A DNA stretch of 64,000 bases, taken from Allobosea lupini (GTDB lineage: Bacteria > Pseudomonadota > Alphaproteobacteria > Rhizobiales > Beijerinckiaceae). This document shows, piece by piece, positions 1 to 8,000 of the stretch. The notes beneath the pieces are model-generated. The model worked only from the letters and a program-made list of their open reading frames with translations. It was not told the DNA's origin and did no database searches. The DNA lies in the NCBI RefSeq assembly GCF_900109525.1, contig NZ_FOAN01000006.1, positions 1 through 64,000 on the forward strand, in the 5' to 3' direction. The number at the start of each line of letters is the position of its first letter. Positions within the stretch are counted from its first letter, which is position 1. The position numbers and the translations under genes were made by a program.

Positions 1-420
1 CCGGATGCCGGCGAGACGACGGCCCAGCAATACGAAGGCTTCGCCCCGGCGACCGAGTTCGTGCTCGACAAGACGCAGGACGGCTTCGCCTTCGTCGACC
101 GCGCCAAGTTCAAGGCCGGCTTCGCTCACGATGTCTCCGATGCGGATGTCGCCTTCATGCGGGACTCGCAGGTGCCCATCAACCTGTCCGCCTTCGGCAC
201 CAAGCTGAAGAACGCCGCCTGGCGGACCAAGCCGAGCTGGGCTGTGATCGCCAGCGAGGACAAGGCCTTCGACCAGGCGATGCTCGACCACATGGCCAAG
301 CGCATCGGCGCCAAGGTCACGAAGGTCTCGGCCAGTCATGCACTCTTCATGACCCAGCCGAAGGTCGTGGCCGATGTGATCGACCAGGCCGCTCGGCAGG
401 CGGCGTCTGCCGCAAAGTAA
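1..420 (+). CDS. alpha/beta hydrolase, C-terminal fragment (5' end outside window)
   Basis: The reading frame is open from the first base and stops at TAA 418-420, so the N-terminal part, including any nucleophile elbow, lies upstream. The 139 visible residues look like the cap and C-terminal part of an alpha/beta hydrolase. There is a strand followed by an acidic residue (WAVIASEDKAFD), and then a histidine in a VSASHALFMTQP context, which would be the catalytic His. This resembles small secreted esterase or haloperoxidase-like hydrolases. The substrate cannot be told. It is followed by a 378-base gap, so it is probably the last gene of its unit. Confidence 0.7.
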   Translation, partial: PDAGETTAQQYEGFAPATEFVLDKTQDGFAFVDRAKFKAGFAHDVSDADVAFMRDSQVPINLSAFGTKLKNAAWRTKPSWAVIASEDKAFDQAMLDHMAKRIGAKVTKVSASHALFMTQPKVVADVIDQAARQAASAAK

Positions 421-798
421 CCGGCCAGCCACGTGCCGCGGTCCTCGAAACGGCCCAGCGTCGAACTGGCAAGATCGAACCATGACTGACGGCTCCGCAC
501 CCGCGGAGGCACGCGACAGCATGGCAGCGGCACCGCGAAATCACTCAGGAGCCCTCGGCGGTCGGTGTGCATGCATTTGGGCGACCTATGCATCAAAGCA
601 GCGACCGCCGCACCGAGGTGGATCGGGACAATGGGAGGCGCTGACGGTGGATCGCACAAAGTTGAGTGATTCCACCGCCAGAATGACGGGTTTTCCGGCC
701 GAGCGCCTCATTCTGAGGGTGTGATCCGTACGGCAACTGAGCTGACCTAGCGCTGAGGGCCGAGACCTGGCCCGATCTCAAGCGCACCTCGTCACGAC
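421..798. other. intergenic region with stacked dyads, no gene
   Basis: I see no convincing gene here. The short open frames lack a ribosome site and resemble no protein I know. The right half holds several inverted repeats. Arms at 641-651 and 671-681 (CTGACGGTGGA, 10 of 11 paired) enclose a 19-base loop. AGAATGA at 680-686 pairs with TCATTCT at 708-714. CCTCA-TTC-TGAGG spans 706-718. They could be operators for the SDR gene at 799 or debris of a mobile element. None has the T-run of an intrinsic terminator. Confidence 0.4.
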
Positions 799-1569
799 AT
801 GGACGGCATAGCACGCGTCACACTGATTACAGGCGCCGCCTCCGGCATCGGCGCCGCATTGGCGCGGCGCCTTGCTGCTCCTCGGGTCGGCATCGTCCTG
901 CATAGCGGTGGAAGCACTGCGGAGAGCCGATCGCGCCTCGATGGCGTGATCGCAGCCTGTCGCGAACTGGGAGCGCAGTGCCTGATCACGCACGGCAACC
1001 TGATGGAGGCCGGACATGGCGAGCTCGCCGTCAGGGCGGCCATCGACCATTTTGGACGGCTCGACCAGCTGGTCCATTGCGCCGGCCATGTCGACAAGAC
1101 GCCGATCGGCGAGCTGACGCGGGGCGGCCTTGATCGCAGCATCGCTCTGATGCCGGGAGCGTTGCTGGAGCTGGCGACAGCGGCCCTCCCCGCTTTGGCG
1201 TCAAGCGGGGCCGGTCGCATCGTCGCCGTGAGCTCGTTCATCGCTCACAAATTCGAGCCGCGGACGCTGGCACCGGCATCGGCCATCGCCAAGGCAGCGA
1301 TGGAAACCCTGGTCCGCTGCCTGGCATTGTCGCTGGCGAACCAGGACATCACCGTCAACGCGGTCGTTCCCGGCTTCACCCGCAAGGACGCCGGAAAAGC
1401 CGGAACGCTCTCGGCTCAGGGCTGGATCGAAGCAGCGGCCAGGACCCCGACCGGCCGGCTCAATGAGACTGAGGAAGTCGCGGCGGCGATCCAGTTCCTG
1501 CTGTCTGCAGAAGCTCGCCAGATCACCGGCGCGCTGCTGCCTATCGATGGCGGCCTGACGCTCGGTTGA
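799..1569 (+). CDS. SDR-family oxidoreductase with Ser replacing the catalytic Tyr
   Basis: This is a 256-residue classical-length short-chain dehydrogenase. The cofactor motif TGAASGIG is at residues 11-18, an HCAG version of NNAG lies near 93-96, and the serine of the active site is at about 145-146. The segment that should read YxxxK reads SAIAK (161-165): Lys165 is kept but the tyrosine is Ser161. The C-terminus has the usual VNAVVPG and GALLPIDGG segments. The fold is therefore clear but ordinary redox activity is doubtful. The next gene starts about 40 bases downstream, suggesting co-transcription with the hydroxyacid dehydrogenase. The substrate is unknown. Confidence 0.85.
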   Translation: MDGIARVTLITGAASGIGAALARRLAAPRVGIVLHSGGSTAESRSRLDGVIAACRELGAQCLITHGNLMEAGHGELAVRAAIDHFGRLDQLVHCAGHVDKTPIGELTRGGLDRSIALMPGALLELATAALPALASSGAGRIVAVSSFIAHKFEPRTLAPASAIAKAAMETLVRCLALSLANQDITVNAVVPGFTRKDAGKAGTLSAQGWIEAAARTPTGRLNETEEVAAAIQFLLSAEARQITGALLPIDGGLTLG

Positions 1570-1610
1570 GCACGCCTCGTGATCAGCGCCGAACCACGAA
1601 GGACGAAAGC

Positions 1611-2534
1611 ATGCGTGCGAAATATATCGATTGCGGGCCCAACCAGATCGCATTGTGGCGCACCGCGCTCGCCGATTTCGACATAGAGGTCGACGTCAAC
1701 ACCGAGCCGTTCTCCGTCGAGGACCTGCCTGGGATGCTCGATGGCTACGACATCTGCATCGACGATCACACGAAGATTCCGCAAGAGGTTCTCTCGCGCT
1801 GCACCGACCTGCGCCATTTCGTCTATTTCGGAACAGGCGCGGCCAGCATTCTTGATTTGGCGCTCGCCGGCCAGATGGGCATCGAGGTCCATACCATCCG
1901 GAACTACGGCGACACGACCGTGGCCGAGCTCGCCGCCGGGCTCATGCTCGGCGCAGCGCGCCAGATCGCGCCGCAGCACCACATCATCCGTGGCGGTGGC
2001 TGGACAAAGCTGCAGGGCATCGAGCTGCGCGGCCGACGGATCGGCTTGATCGGGCTCGGCGGCATCGGCCGCGAAATGGCACGAATCTGCGCCGGCATCG
2101 GCCTCGACGTCGTTGCCTGGAACCGCTCGCCCATTGCCGACGCACATGCCGCCAGCGTCTCGCTGGACGAACTTCTCGCCACCTCCGACGTGATCAGCCT
2201 GCATCTGGCGTTGAACGACGATACACGCGGCTTTCTCGATGCCGACAGGATCGCCGCGATGAAGCGCGGCGTCCTGCTGGTCAACACAGCGCGCGGAGCA
2301 TTGCTGGACGAGGCGGCTCTGGTCGGCGCGCTGGAAAGCGGCCAGATCGGCCATGCCGCCCTCGACGTCTTCGAGACCGAGCCCCTGCCGGAGCATCATC
2401 CCCTGCGCACGGCACCGAATGTGACGCTGACCGCGCATTGCGGCTTCTGGACCGAGGCCTCGACCATCAATCAGGTGCGCCTGGTCATGGGTATCGTCGA
2501 AGCAATCCAGTCGCCGCTGCAGCGCTCGGCATGA
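1611..2534 (+). CDS. D-isomer-specific 2-hydroxyacid dehydrogenase
   Basis: This 307-residue NAD(P)-dependent dehydrogenase interconverts a 2-hydroxy acid and its 2-oxo acid. The Rossmann motif GLIGLGGIG is at residues 145-153. Catalytic residues match the family: Arg228 in NTARGALLDEAAL, Glu near 257 in FETEPLP, and His276 in LTAHCGFWTEA. The His segment differs from the common HxGG form. A TTG start at 1566 is possible, but ATG 1611 has a GAAGGA ribosome site about eight bases upstream and was chosen. The stop overlaps the next start by four bases (ATGA), so it is translationally coupled to the DadA-like gene. Confidence 0.9.
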   Translation: MRAKYIDCGPNQIALWRTALADFDIEVDVNTEPFSVEDLPGMLDGYDICIDDHTKIPQEVLSRCTDLRHFVYFGTGAASILDLALAGQMGIEVHTIRNYGDTTVAELAAGLMLGAARQIAPQHHIIRGGGWTKLQGIELRGRRIGLIGLGGIGREMARICAGIGLDVVAWNRSPIADAHAASVSLDELLATSDVISLHLALNDDTRGFLDADRIAAMKRGVLLVNTARGALLDEAALVGALESGQIGHAALDVFETEPLPEHHPLRTAPNVTLTAHCGFWTEASTINQVRLVMGIVEAIQSPLQRSA

Positions 2535-3850
2535 GCCTGCCTGCGCAGACGCAGACGTCCGTCGCCGTCATCGGGGCCGGCATCATCGGCGTCACCACGG
2601 CGATCGCCTTGCAGCAGGCAGGTTTCGAGGTTCGTCTGATCGAGGCCGCCGAACCGGGCGGCCAGCAGGCCGCCAGCTATGGCAATGCAGGCTGGTTCAG
2701 TCCTGCATCGGTCGTGCCCATGTCGATGCCGGGGCTATGGCGCAAGGTGCCTGGCATGCTGACCGATCCGCTCGGACCTCTGACCATCCGCTGGACTGCA
2801 TTGCCTCGCCTGCTGCCCTGGCTGTTGCGCTTCCTCTATGCCGGAGCGACGACTTCGCGCGTCGAGGCGACGGCGCGTGCCTTGCGACCACTGCTGGAGC
2901 CAGGGCCCGCCATGCATGCCGAGCTCGCCGCCGCCGCCGGCGTGCCTGAGCTGGTCTGCAGGAGCGGTGCCGTCTACGCCTATCCGACACGCGCCGACTT
3001 CGAGGCCGAAGCCTTGGCCTGGCGGCTGCGCCGCGACAACGGCGTGTCATGGACCGAGCTGCAAGGCGATGCGCTGCGGCGGGCCGTTCCGGCGCTCTCA
3101 CCGCGATACGCCTTCGGTGTTCTGGTCGGCGCGACCGGACATTGCCTGGATCCGGGTGCCTACGTCAGCGCCCTGGCGGACCATGCGATCCGTCTCGGCG
3201 CCCGGCGCATCCGGGCACGAGCGAGCGGGTTCGACCTCCGGCAGGGGCGGCTCGCTGCCGTTCTGACCGATTCCGGCCTCGTGCCAGCCGACAGGGCGGT
3301 GATCTGCACCGGCATCCAGTCCCGCGACCTCGCACGGAAGGCCGGCGACCGCGTCTCGCTGGAGAGCGAAAGAGGTTACCATGTCGTCGTCGCTGCGCCC
3401 GAGGCGATGCCGACGCTGCCGGTCCAGACCAGCGACAGCCGGATCGGCACGACACCGGTTGCCGCCGGTGTCCGCGGGGCCGGTCAGGTCGAACTCTGCA
3501 GCATAGGCGCGCCGCCGGACTGGCGCCGCGCAGACATCGTCCAGGCCCATCTGAAACGCTCATACCCCGGGCTGCCGGAGACGCTGGCGGAGGATCGGCT
3601 CCAGCGCTGGATGGGGCACCGCCCCTCGACGCCGGATGGGCTACCGGTCATCGGCCCGTCCAGCGCCAGTCCCGATATTCTCCACGCCTATGGTCACGGG
3701 CATGTCGGCATGGCCAGCGCGCCGATGACGGCTCAGATCGTTCGCGACCTGCTTCTGGGCAGGGCTGGCCAATGGAATCTGGAGCCCTACTCACCCCGGC
3801 GATTCAACGGCTTCTGGCCGCGGAGTGCGGCGAGCCTGGAAAGACGATAA
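2531..3850 (+). CDS. FAD-dependent D-amino-acid dehydrogenase (DadA family)
   Basis: This 439-residue flavoprotein of the DAO/DadA superfamily probably deaminates a D-amino acid or related amine to an oxo acid, passing electrons to the respiratory chain. The N-terminus carries the dinucleotide motif VIGAGIIGVTTAIALQQAG from about residue 13. The middle has the DadA-like QAASYGNAGWFSP segment that contacts FAD. The C-terminus has MGHRPSTPDGLPVIGPS and the HAYGHGHVGMASAP segment typical of DadA. The start is ATG 2531, inside the previous stop. The dapB paralogue follows ten bases after the stop. Confidence 0.88.
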   Translation: MSLPAQTQTSVAVIGAGIIGVTTAIALQQAGFEVRLIEAAEPGGQQAASYGNAGWFSPASVVPMSMPGLWRKVPGMLTDPLGPLTIRWTALPRLLPWLLRFLYAGATTSRVEATARALRPLLEPGPAMHAELAAAAGVPELVCRSGAVYAYPTRADFEAEALAWRLRRDNGVSWTELQGDALRRAVPALSPRYAFGVLVGATGHCLDPGAYVSALADHAIRLGARRIRARASGFDLRQGRLAAVLTDSGLVPADRAVICTGIQSRDLARKAGDRVSLESERGYHVVVAAPEAMPTLPVQTSDSRIGTTPVAAGVRGAGQVELCSIGAPPDWRRADIVQAHLKRSYPGLPETLAEDRLQRWMGHRPSTPDGLPVIGPSSASPDILHAYGHGHVGMASAPMTAQIVRDLLLGRAGQWNLEPYSPRRFNGFWPRSAASLERR

Positions 3851-3860
3851 GGGATCGCAA

Positions 3861-4652
3861 ATGCGCGTCGGAATTCTCGGGATCGCCGGCAGGATGGGCC
3901 AGGAACTGGTCGCGCAAGCGCGGGCCGCGGGTCACGACGTCATCGGCGGGACGCTGAATCCGGCGTCCGCTCGCGCCTATCGAAACGACATTCCGGCTCT
4001 GGGCCTGCCCGATCTGGCCGGGCAGAGCGATGTCGTGATCGACTTTACCCATGCCGATGCGGTGGCCGAGCACGCGAGGATCCTGTCCACCGGGCGGGCG
4101 GCGTGGGTTCTGGGAACGACCGGAATCTCGCCGGAACAGCAGCTGCAGGTGGAGGCGGCCTCGCACCGCATCGCCGTCCTGCAGGCGGCTCATTTCGGGC
4201 TCGGCATCAATCTCCTGATGACCGTGGCACGCCAGCTCGCGGCGATCCTTCCTGCGGAGACCTACGACGCCGAGATCGTCGAGATGCACCATCGCCAGAA
4301 GGTCGATGCCCCGTCGGGCAGCGCGCTGCTGCTGGGCCAGGCGGTCGCGGAGGGTCGCGGCACCACGCTCGCTGCAGTCATGGAGAGCGGTCGCGACGGC
4401 CATTGCGGCGCGCGTGCGACCGGCGCCATCGGCTTCGCATCCTTGCGGGGTGGCCAGATCGTCGGCGAGCATTCGTTGAGCTTCACCGCGCTCGGCGAGC
4501 AGATCACGCTGTCGCATCGTGCCTTCGATCGCAATATCTTTGCTGCAGGAGCCATGCGCGCCGCGGCCTGGCTGGTCGGCAGGCCGCCAGGGTTGTACGG
4601 CATCGACGAGATGCTGGACCTGCGCCCAGCCCGGGAGCACGACCGCCAATGA
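3861..4652 (+). CDS. dapB: 4-hydroxy-tetrahydrodipicolinate reductase paralogue (DapB family)
   Basis: The protein has 263 residues, full length for DapB, which reduces the cyclic imine made by DapA in lysine biosynthesis. Visible motifs are the NAD(P) loop GIAGRMG (7-13), GTTG (85-88), and the substrate block EMHHRQKVDAPSGSA (141 onward) with His143, His144 and Lys147. ATG 3861 follows an AAGGGA site and begins exactly at the Rossmann strand. The odd feature is location: it sits between a DadA-like oxidase and a threonine aldolase, not with lysine genes. A catabolic imine reductase role is possible and is an inference. Confidence 0.85.
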   Translation: MRVGILGIAGRMGQELVAQARAAGHDVIGGTLNPASARAYRNDIPALGLPDLAGQSDVVIDFTHADAVAEHARILSTGRAAWVLGTTGISPEQQLQVEAASHRIAVLQAAHFGLGINLLMTVARQLAAILPAETYDAEIVEMHHRQKVDAPSGSALLLGQAVAEGRGTTLAAVMESGRDGHCGARATGAIGFASLRGGQIVGEHSLSFTALGEQITLSHRAFDRNIFAAGAMRAAAWLVGRPPGLYGIDEMLDLRPAREHDRQ

Positions 4653-5704
4653 CCGAGATCCTCTTCGGCTCCGACAATCAGGCCGGTGTCAGCCCCCAGG
4701 TCATGGACGCGATCCGGCGTGCGGACGACGGGATCGCGGTCGCCTATGGCGACGACATCCATAGCGGGCGGCTGAATGCCGCCTTCTCGGAGGTGTTCGA
4801 GCACGAAGCCTTCGTCTTTTCCGCTGCGACGGGGACCGCCGCCAACGCGCTCGGCCTCGCGGCCATCACCCCGCCCTATGGCGAGACGATCTGCCATGAA
4901 GCGGCACATATCCTCACGACCGAAGGCGGCGCGCCGGAATTCTATGCGGGCGGCTCGCGACTGGTCGGAATCCCCGGCAGCAACGGCAAGATCGCAGCCG
5001 ATGACCTGCGCCGCGTACTGGACGAGCGCATGCGGCCGAGCCGTCACCATCTCGCTTGCTCGTCCCTGTCGCTGACCCAGGCGACGGAGTTCGGCACGCT
5101 CTATACGCTCGCCGAACTCGAGGCCTTGTCGGAAACCGCCCATGCGCGCGGTCTGCGCGTGCATATGGACGGCGCACGTTTCACCAATGCACTCGTCGCC
5201 CTGGGGGCGAGGCCGGCCGCGATGAGCTGGCGGGCCGGCATCGACGTGCTGAGCCTCGGCACCACCAAGAACGGGACCATGAATGCCGAGGCCGTGATCG
5301 TCTTCGACCTGGCGCTCGCCCGCGATCTCGCCTACCGGCAGAAGCGAGCCGGGCTGCTGACGTCCAAGATGCGCTATGTCTCTGCCCAGCTGCACGCCTT
5401 TCTCGCAGATGGGCTCTGGCTACGAAATGCGCGGCACGCCAACGATATGGCGAGAGCCGTCGCTGCGCTCCTCGCAAGGGTTCCGGGAGTCCGTCTGAGC
5501 CATCCGGTCGAGACCAACCAGATCTTCGCCGACATCGACCCGCACGTCACGGCGCTGCTGGAGAGATCGGGCGTCCGGTTCCGGGCCTGGGATCACCGGC
5601 ACCCGACGCGGCATCGCCTGGTGATGTCCTTCCGCGACAATGAGCAGTCGATCGAGCGGGTCAGGGGCGCGCTGGCTCCGGCCTTCGCCCGCGCCTCGGC
5701 CTGA
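4649..5704 (+). CDS. threonine aldolase / beta-eliminating lyase family PLP enzyme
   Basis: This is a 351-residue fold-type I PLP enzyme related to low-specificity threonine aldolase, which cleaves beta-hydroxy amino acids to glycine and an aldehyde. His residues in CHEAAHI (82-88) should stack on the cofactor. HMDGARF (172-178) supplies the PLP-binding Asp and Arg, and Lys207 in LSLGTTKNGTM is the Schiff-base lysine. The start overlaps the dapB stop by four bases. It is the last gene of the rightward operon and converges on a second aldolase-family gene. The two are clearly different in sequence, so they may act on different substrates. Confidence 0.85.
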   Translation: MTEILFGSDNQAGVSPQVMDAIRRADDGIAVAYGDDIHSGRLNAAFSEVFEHEAFVFSAATGTAANALGLAAITPPYGETICHEAAHILTTEGGAPEFYAGGSRLVGIPGSNGKIAADDLRRVLDERMRPSRHHLACSSLSLTQATEFGTLYTLAELEALSETAHARGLRVHMDGARFTNALVALGARPAAMSWRAGIDVLSLGTTKNGTMNAEAVIVFDLALARDLAYRQKRAGLLTSKMRYVSAQLHAFLADGLWLRNARHANDMARAVAALLARVPGVRLSHPVETNQIFADIDPHVTALLERSGVRFRAWDHRHPTRHRLVMSFRDNEQSIERVRGALAPAFARASA

Positions 5705-5733
5705 ACTCCGCGACGGCCATGGCCAGACGCGCG

Positions 5734-6783
5734 CTACGCCGCCCGCTCGACAACGATCTCGCGGATCTGGCGAGCGGCTGTCTCGATGTCGGCGCGGCCG
5801 ACATCGCAATGGGTGACAGCCCGGATCGTCGTTCCGCGCCAGCGCGCGCCGACCCTCGTACCGCGCAGGCATAGCGCATCGGCAAGGTCCTGCCCCGTCA
5901 TGCCGGTCGCGGCGACGTCGAAGAAGACGATGTTGGTCTCGACCTCGGCGGGATCGATCGCGATGCCGGGAAGCTCCGACAGCAGGCGCGCCAGCAGTCG
6001 CGCATTCTCGTGATCCTCGGCCAGTCTTTCGACATTGTTGTCGAGCGCGAAGAGCCCCGCGCCCGCGATGATGCCGGCCTGGCGCATGGCGCCGCCGAAG
6101 AGATGCTTGTAGCGGCGCGCTTCCCCGATGAAGTCCTTGCTACCCGCCAGCAGGGCGCCGACCGGGCAGCCTAGCCCCTTGCTCAGGCAGAGCGTGACGG
6201 AATCGAAATCCTGCGCATGGCGATGCGCGGGAATCCCCGAGGCGACCGCGGCGTTGATCAGCCGGGCCCCGTCCATATGCGTCGCGAGCCCGTATTGCCG
6301 AGCCATGGCGACGACCTCGCGAAGCCGTTGTTGCGGCCAGACGGCGCCGCCGCCCAGATTGGTCGTCTGCTCGACGCAGACAAGGCTCGTCCGCGGATAG
6401 TGCGGACCGTCGGGACGGATCGCCTGTTCGACCTGCGCGGCATCGAAGATGCCCCGCTTGCCGCCCAGGCGAGACATCATCACGCCGGAGAGAAAAGCCG
6501 GGCCGCCAGCTTCCGCAGTGACGAAATGAGCATCCGCTTCGACGATCACCTCGTCGCCCGGCCGCGTATGAACCTTCAGCGCGATCTCGTTGGCCATCGT
6601 CGCCGACGGCAGGAACAGGGCCGCGTCCATGCCGACAAGCGTGGCGACACGGTCCTGCAGCCGGTTGACCGTGGGGTCTTCCTGCTTCTGATCGTCGCCG
6701 ACGGGGCAGCCCATCATGAAGGCGAGCATGGCCTTGCTTGGCCTGGTCGCCGTGTCGCTGCCGAGATCGATGCGGATGTCCAT
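5734..6783 (-). CDS. ltaE: low-specificity L-threonine aldolase
   Basis: This 349-residue enzyme is closer to classical LtaE than its neighbour. The N-terminus DLGSDTATRPSKAML contains the conserved substrate/phosphate segment. THMDGARL (168-175) binds the PLP ring nitrogen side, and Lys202 in LSKGLGCPVG is the Schiff-base lysine. ATG 6783 was chosen over an upstream start at 6840 because it begins exactly at the family N-terminus and is four bases after the aminotransferase stop, with a GAGGCG site. It cleaves L-threonine or other beta-hydroxy amino acids to glycine plus aldehyde. Confidence 0.9.
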   Translation of the reverse strand: MDIRIDLGSDTATRPSKAMLAFMMGCPVGDDQKQEDPTVNRLQDRVATLVGMDAALFLPSATMANEIALKVHTRPGDEVIVEADAHFVTAEAGGPAFLSGVMMSRLGGKRGIFDAAQVEQAIRPDGPHYPRTSLVCVEQTTNLGGGAVWPQQRLREVVAMARQYGLATHMDGARLINAAVASGIPAHRHAQDFDSVTLCLSKGLGCPVGALLAGSKDFIGEARRYKHLFGGAMRQAGIIAGAGLFALDNNVERLAEDHENARLLARLLSELPGIAIDPAEVETNIVFFDVAATGMTGQDLADALCLRGTRVGARWRGTTIRAVTHCDVGRADIETAARQIREIVVERAA

Positions 6784-6787
6784 CGCC

Positions 6788-7996
6788 TCACGCTGAAACG
6801 CGCGTCTCCTCGGCACTGGCGCGCATGGCGGCATAGACACGCCCGATGCGCTTCACACCTTCGGTGATCTGCCGGGGCGTGCTGAAGCTGTAGGCCAGCC
6901 GGAGGAACTGGCCCGGAGGCTCCTCGGCGAAGCAGAGCTTGCCGGTGAAGATCGCGACGCCCTCCTTGCCCGCCCGGCGGACGAGTTCATCCGCATCCAC
7001 CCCCTCGGGCAGCTCCACCCAAAGGAAATAGCCGCCATTGGGCTTGCGAACCTTCGCGCCGGGCAGCTCGCGGCCGATCGCCTCGACCATGGCGTCGCGA
7101 TGCTCCCGCAGGACATGCGACAGCGTCTCGATGTGATGCGCGACCTTTCCGTTGCGAAAGAGCTGCGCGACGATCCGCTGCAGCAAGGGACTGGTGCCGT
7201 GGTCGGATTTGTGCGCCGCCATGCGCCGGACGATCGCCGGATCGGCATTGACCCAGCCGATACGCAAGCCCGGCGCCAGGATTTTCGAGACCGTTCCCAG
7301 GCCAATGACGCGGCCAGCGGTGTCGAAGGTCTTGATCGGCGGAACTGGCTCGCCCTCGAAACGGATGCGGCGATAGGGGTCGTCCTCGATGATGATGAAA
7401 TCGAACGCCTCGGCCAGCTCCACCAGCTTCCTGCGGCGATCGGCCGACATGGTGATGCCGCTGGGATTGTGGAAATCGGGGATGTCGAAGAGGAATTTCG
7501 GCATGGCGAGGCCGTTCTCGCGGCGAGCCAGCAGGATCTCCTCGAGGACCTGCGTCTGCATTCCCGCGTCATCCATCGGCACGGAGATGAAGGTCGCTTC
7601 GGCAGCCTTCAGGATCGAGATCGCCGTGAGGTAGCTGGGAGCCGCCACGATCACCGCATCGCCCTGCTCGAGGAAGACGCGGCAGGCGAGATCGAGCCCG
7701 TGCTTGGCGCCGTTGACGATCAGGATGTTCTCGCGAGTGGCCGCGATCCCGTCATCGCGCAGATATTCGACGATTGCGTCGCGCAGGTCGTCGAGCCCAT
7801 AGAGCGGGCCGTATTGCAGGGTTTCCTCTCGGGCATTGCCGGCCTCGATCGCTTCGGTGACGATATCCGGCAATTCGTCGGGAAAGCCGTAGCCGCCGCC
7901 GAGCTGGATGATGTTCCCGTGCGCCGTTGCGGGCGCTGCCGAAGCGACGGTGTTCTGGGCTCGATCAGCCCAGCGATAGGCCGGCATCTGCGTCAT
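6788..7996 (-). CDS. PLP-dependent aminotransferase, class I/II (MocR-like catalytic domain without HTH)
   Basis: This 402-residue fold-type I aminotransferase is similar to 2-aminoadipate/LysN-type enzymes. IPDFHNPSG (172-180) and IIEDDPY (202-208) bind PLP, and Lys238 in TVSKILAPGLRIGW is the Schiff-base lysine. The ORF is open further upstream to 8098, but ATG 7996 is preceded by AGGAATAAGG and lies four bases after the stop of the upstream gene. No GntR-type DNA-binding region is present, so it is an enzyme and not a MocR regulator. It is the middle gene of a three-gene leftward operon and probably supplies or removes the amino group of the pathway substrate. Confidence 0.9.
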   Translation of the reverse strand: MTQMPAYRWADRAQNTVASAAPATAHGNIIQLGGGYGFPDELPDIVTEAIEAGNAREETLQYGPLYGLDDLRDAIVEYLRDDGIAATRENILIVNGAKHGLDLACRVFLEQGDAVIVAAPSYLTAISILKAAEATFISVPMDDAGMQTQVLEEILLARRENGLAMPKFLFDIPDFHNPSGITMSADRRRKLVELAEAFDFIIIEDDPYRRIRFEGEPVPPIKTFDTAGRVIGLGTVSKILAPGLRIGWVNADPAIVRRMAAHKSDHGTSPLLQRIVAQLFRNGKVAHHIETLSHVLREHRDAMVEAIGRELPGAKVRKPNGGYFLWVELPEGVDADELVRRAGKEGVAIFTGKLCFAEEPPGQFLRLAYSFSTPRQITEGVKRIGRVYAAMRASAEETRVSA

Positions 7997-8000
7997 GACC

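Noticed and set aside
482-724. 80-codon ORF in the first intergenic gap
   Set aside because: No ribosome site, no recognisable domain, and it crosses several inverted repeats.
4103-5704. 533-codon rightward ORF
   Set aside because: Its first part is a shadow of dapB; the real aldolase-family protein starts at 4649.
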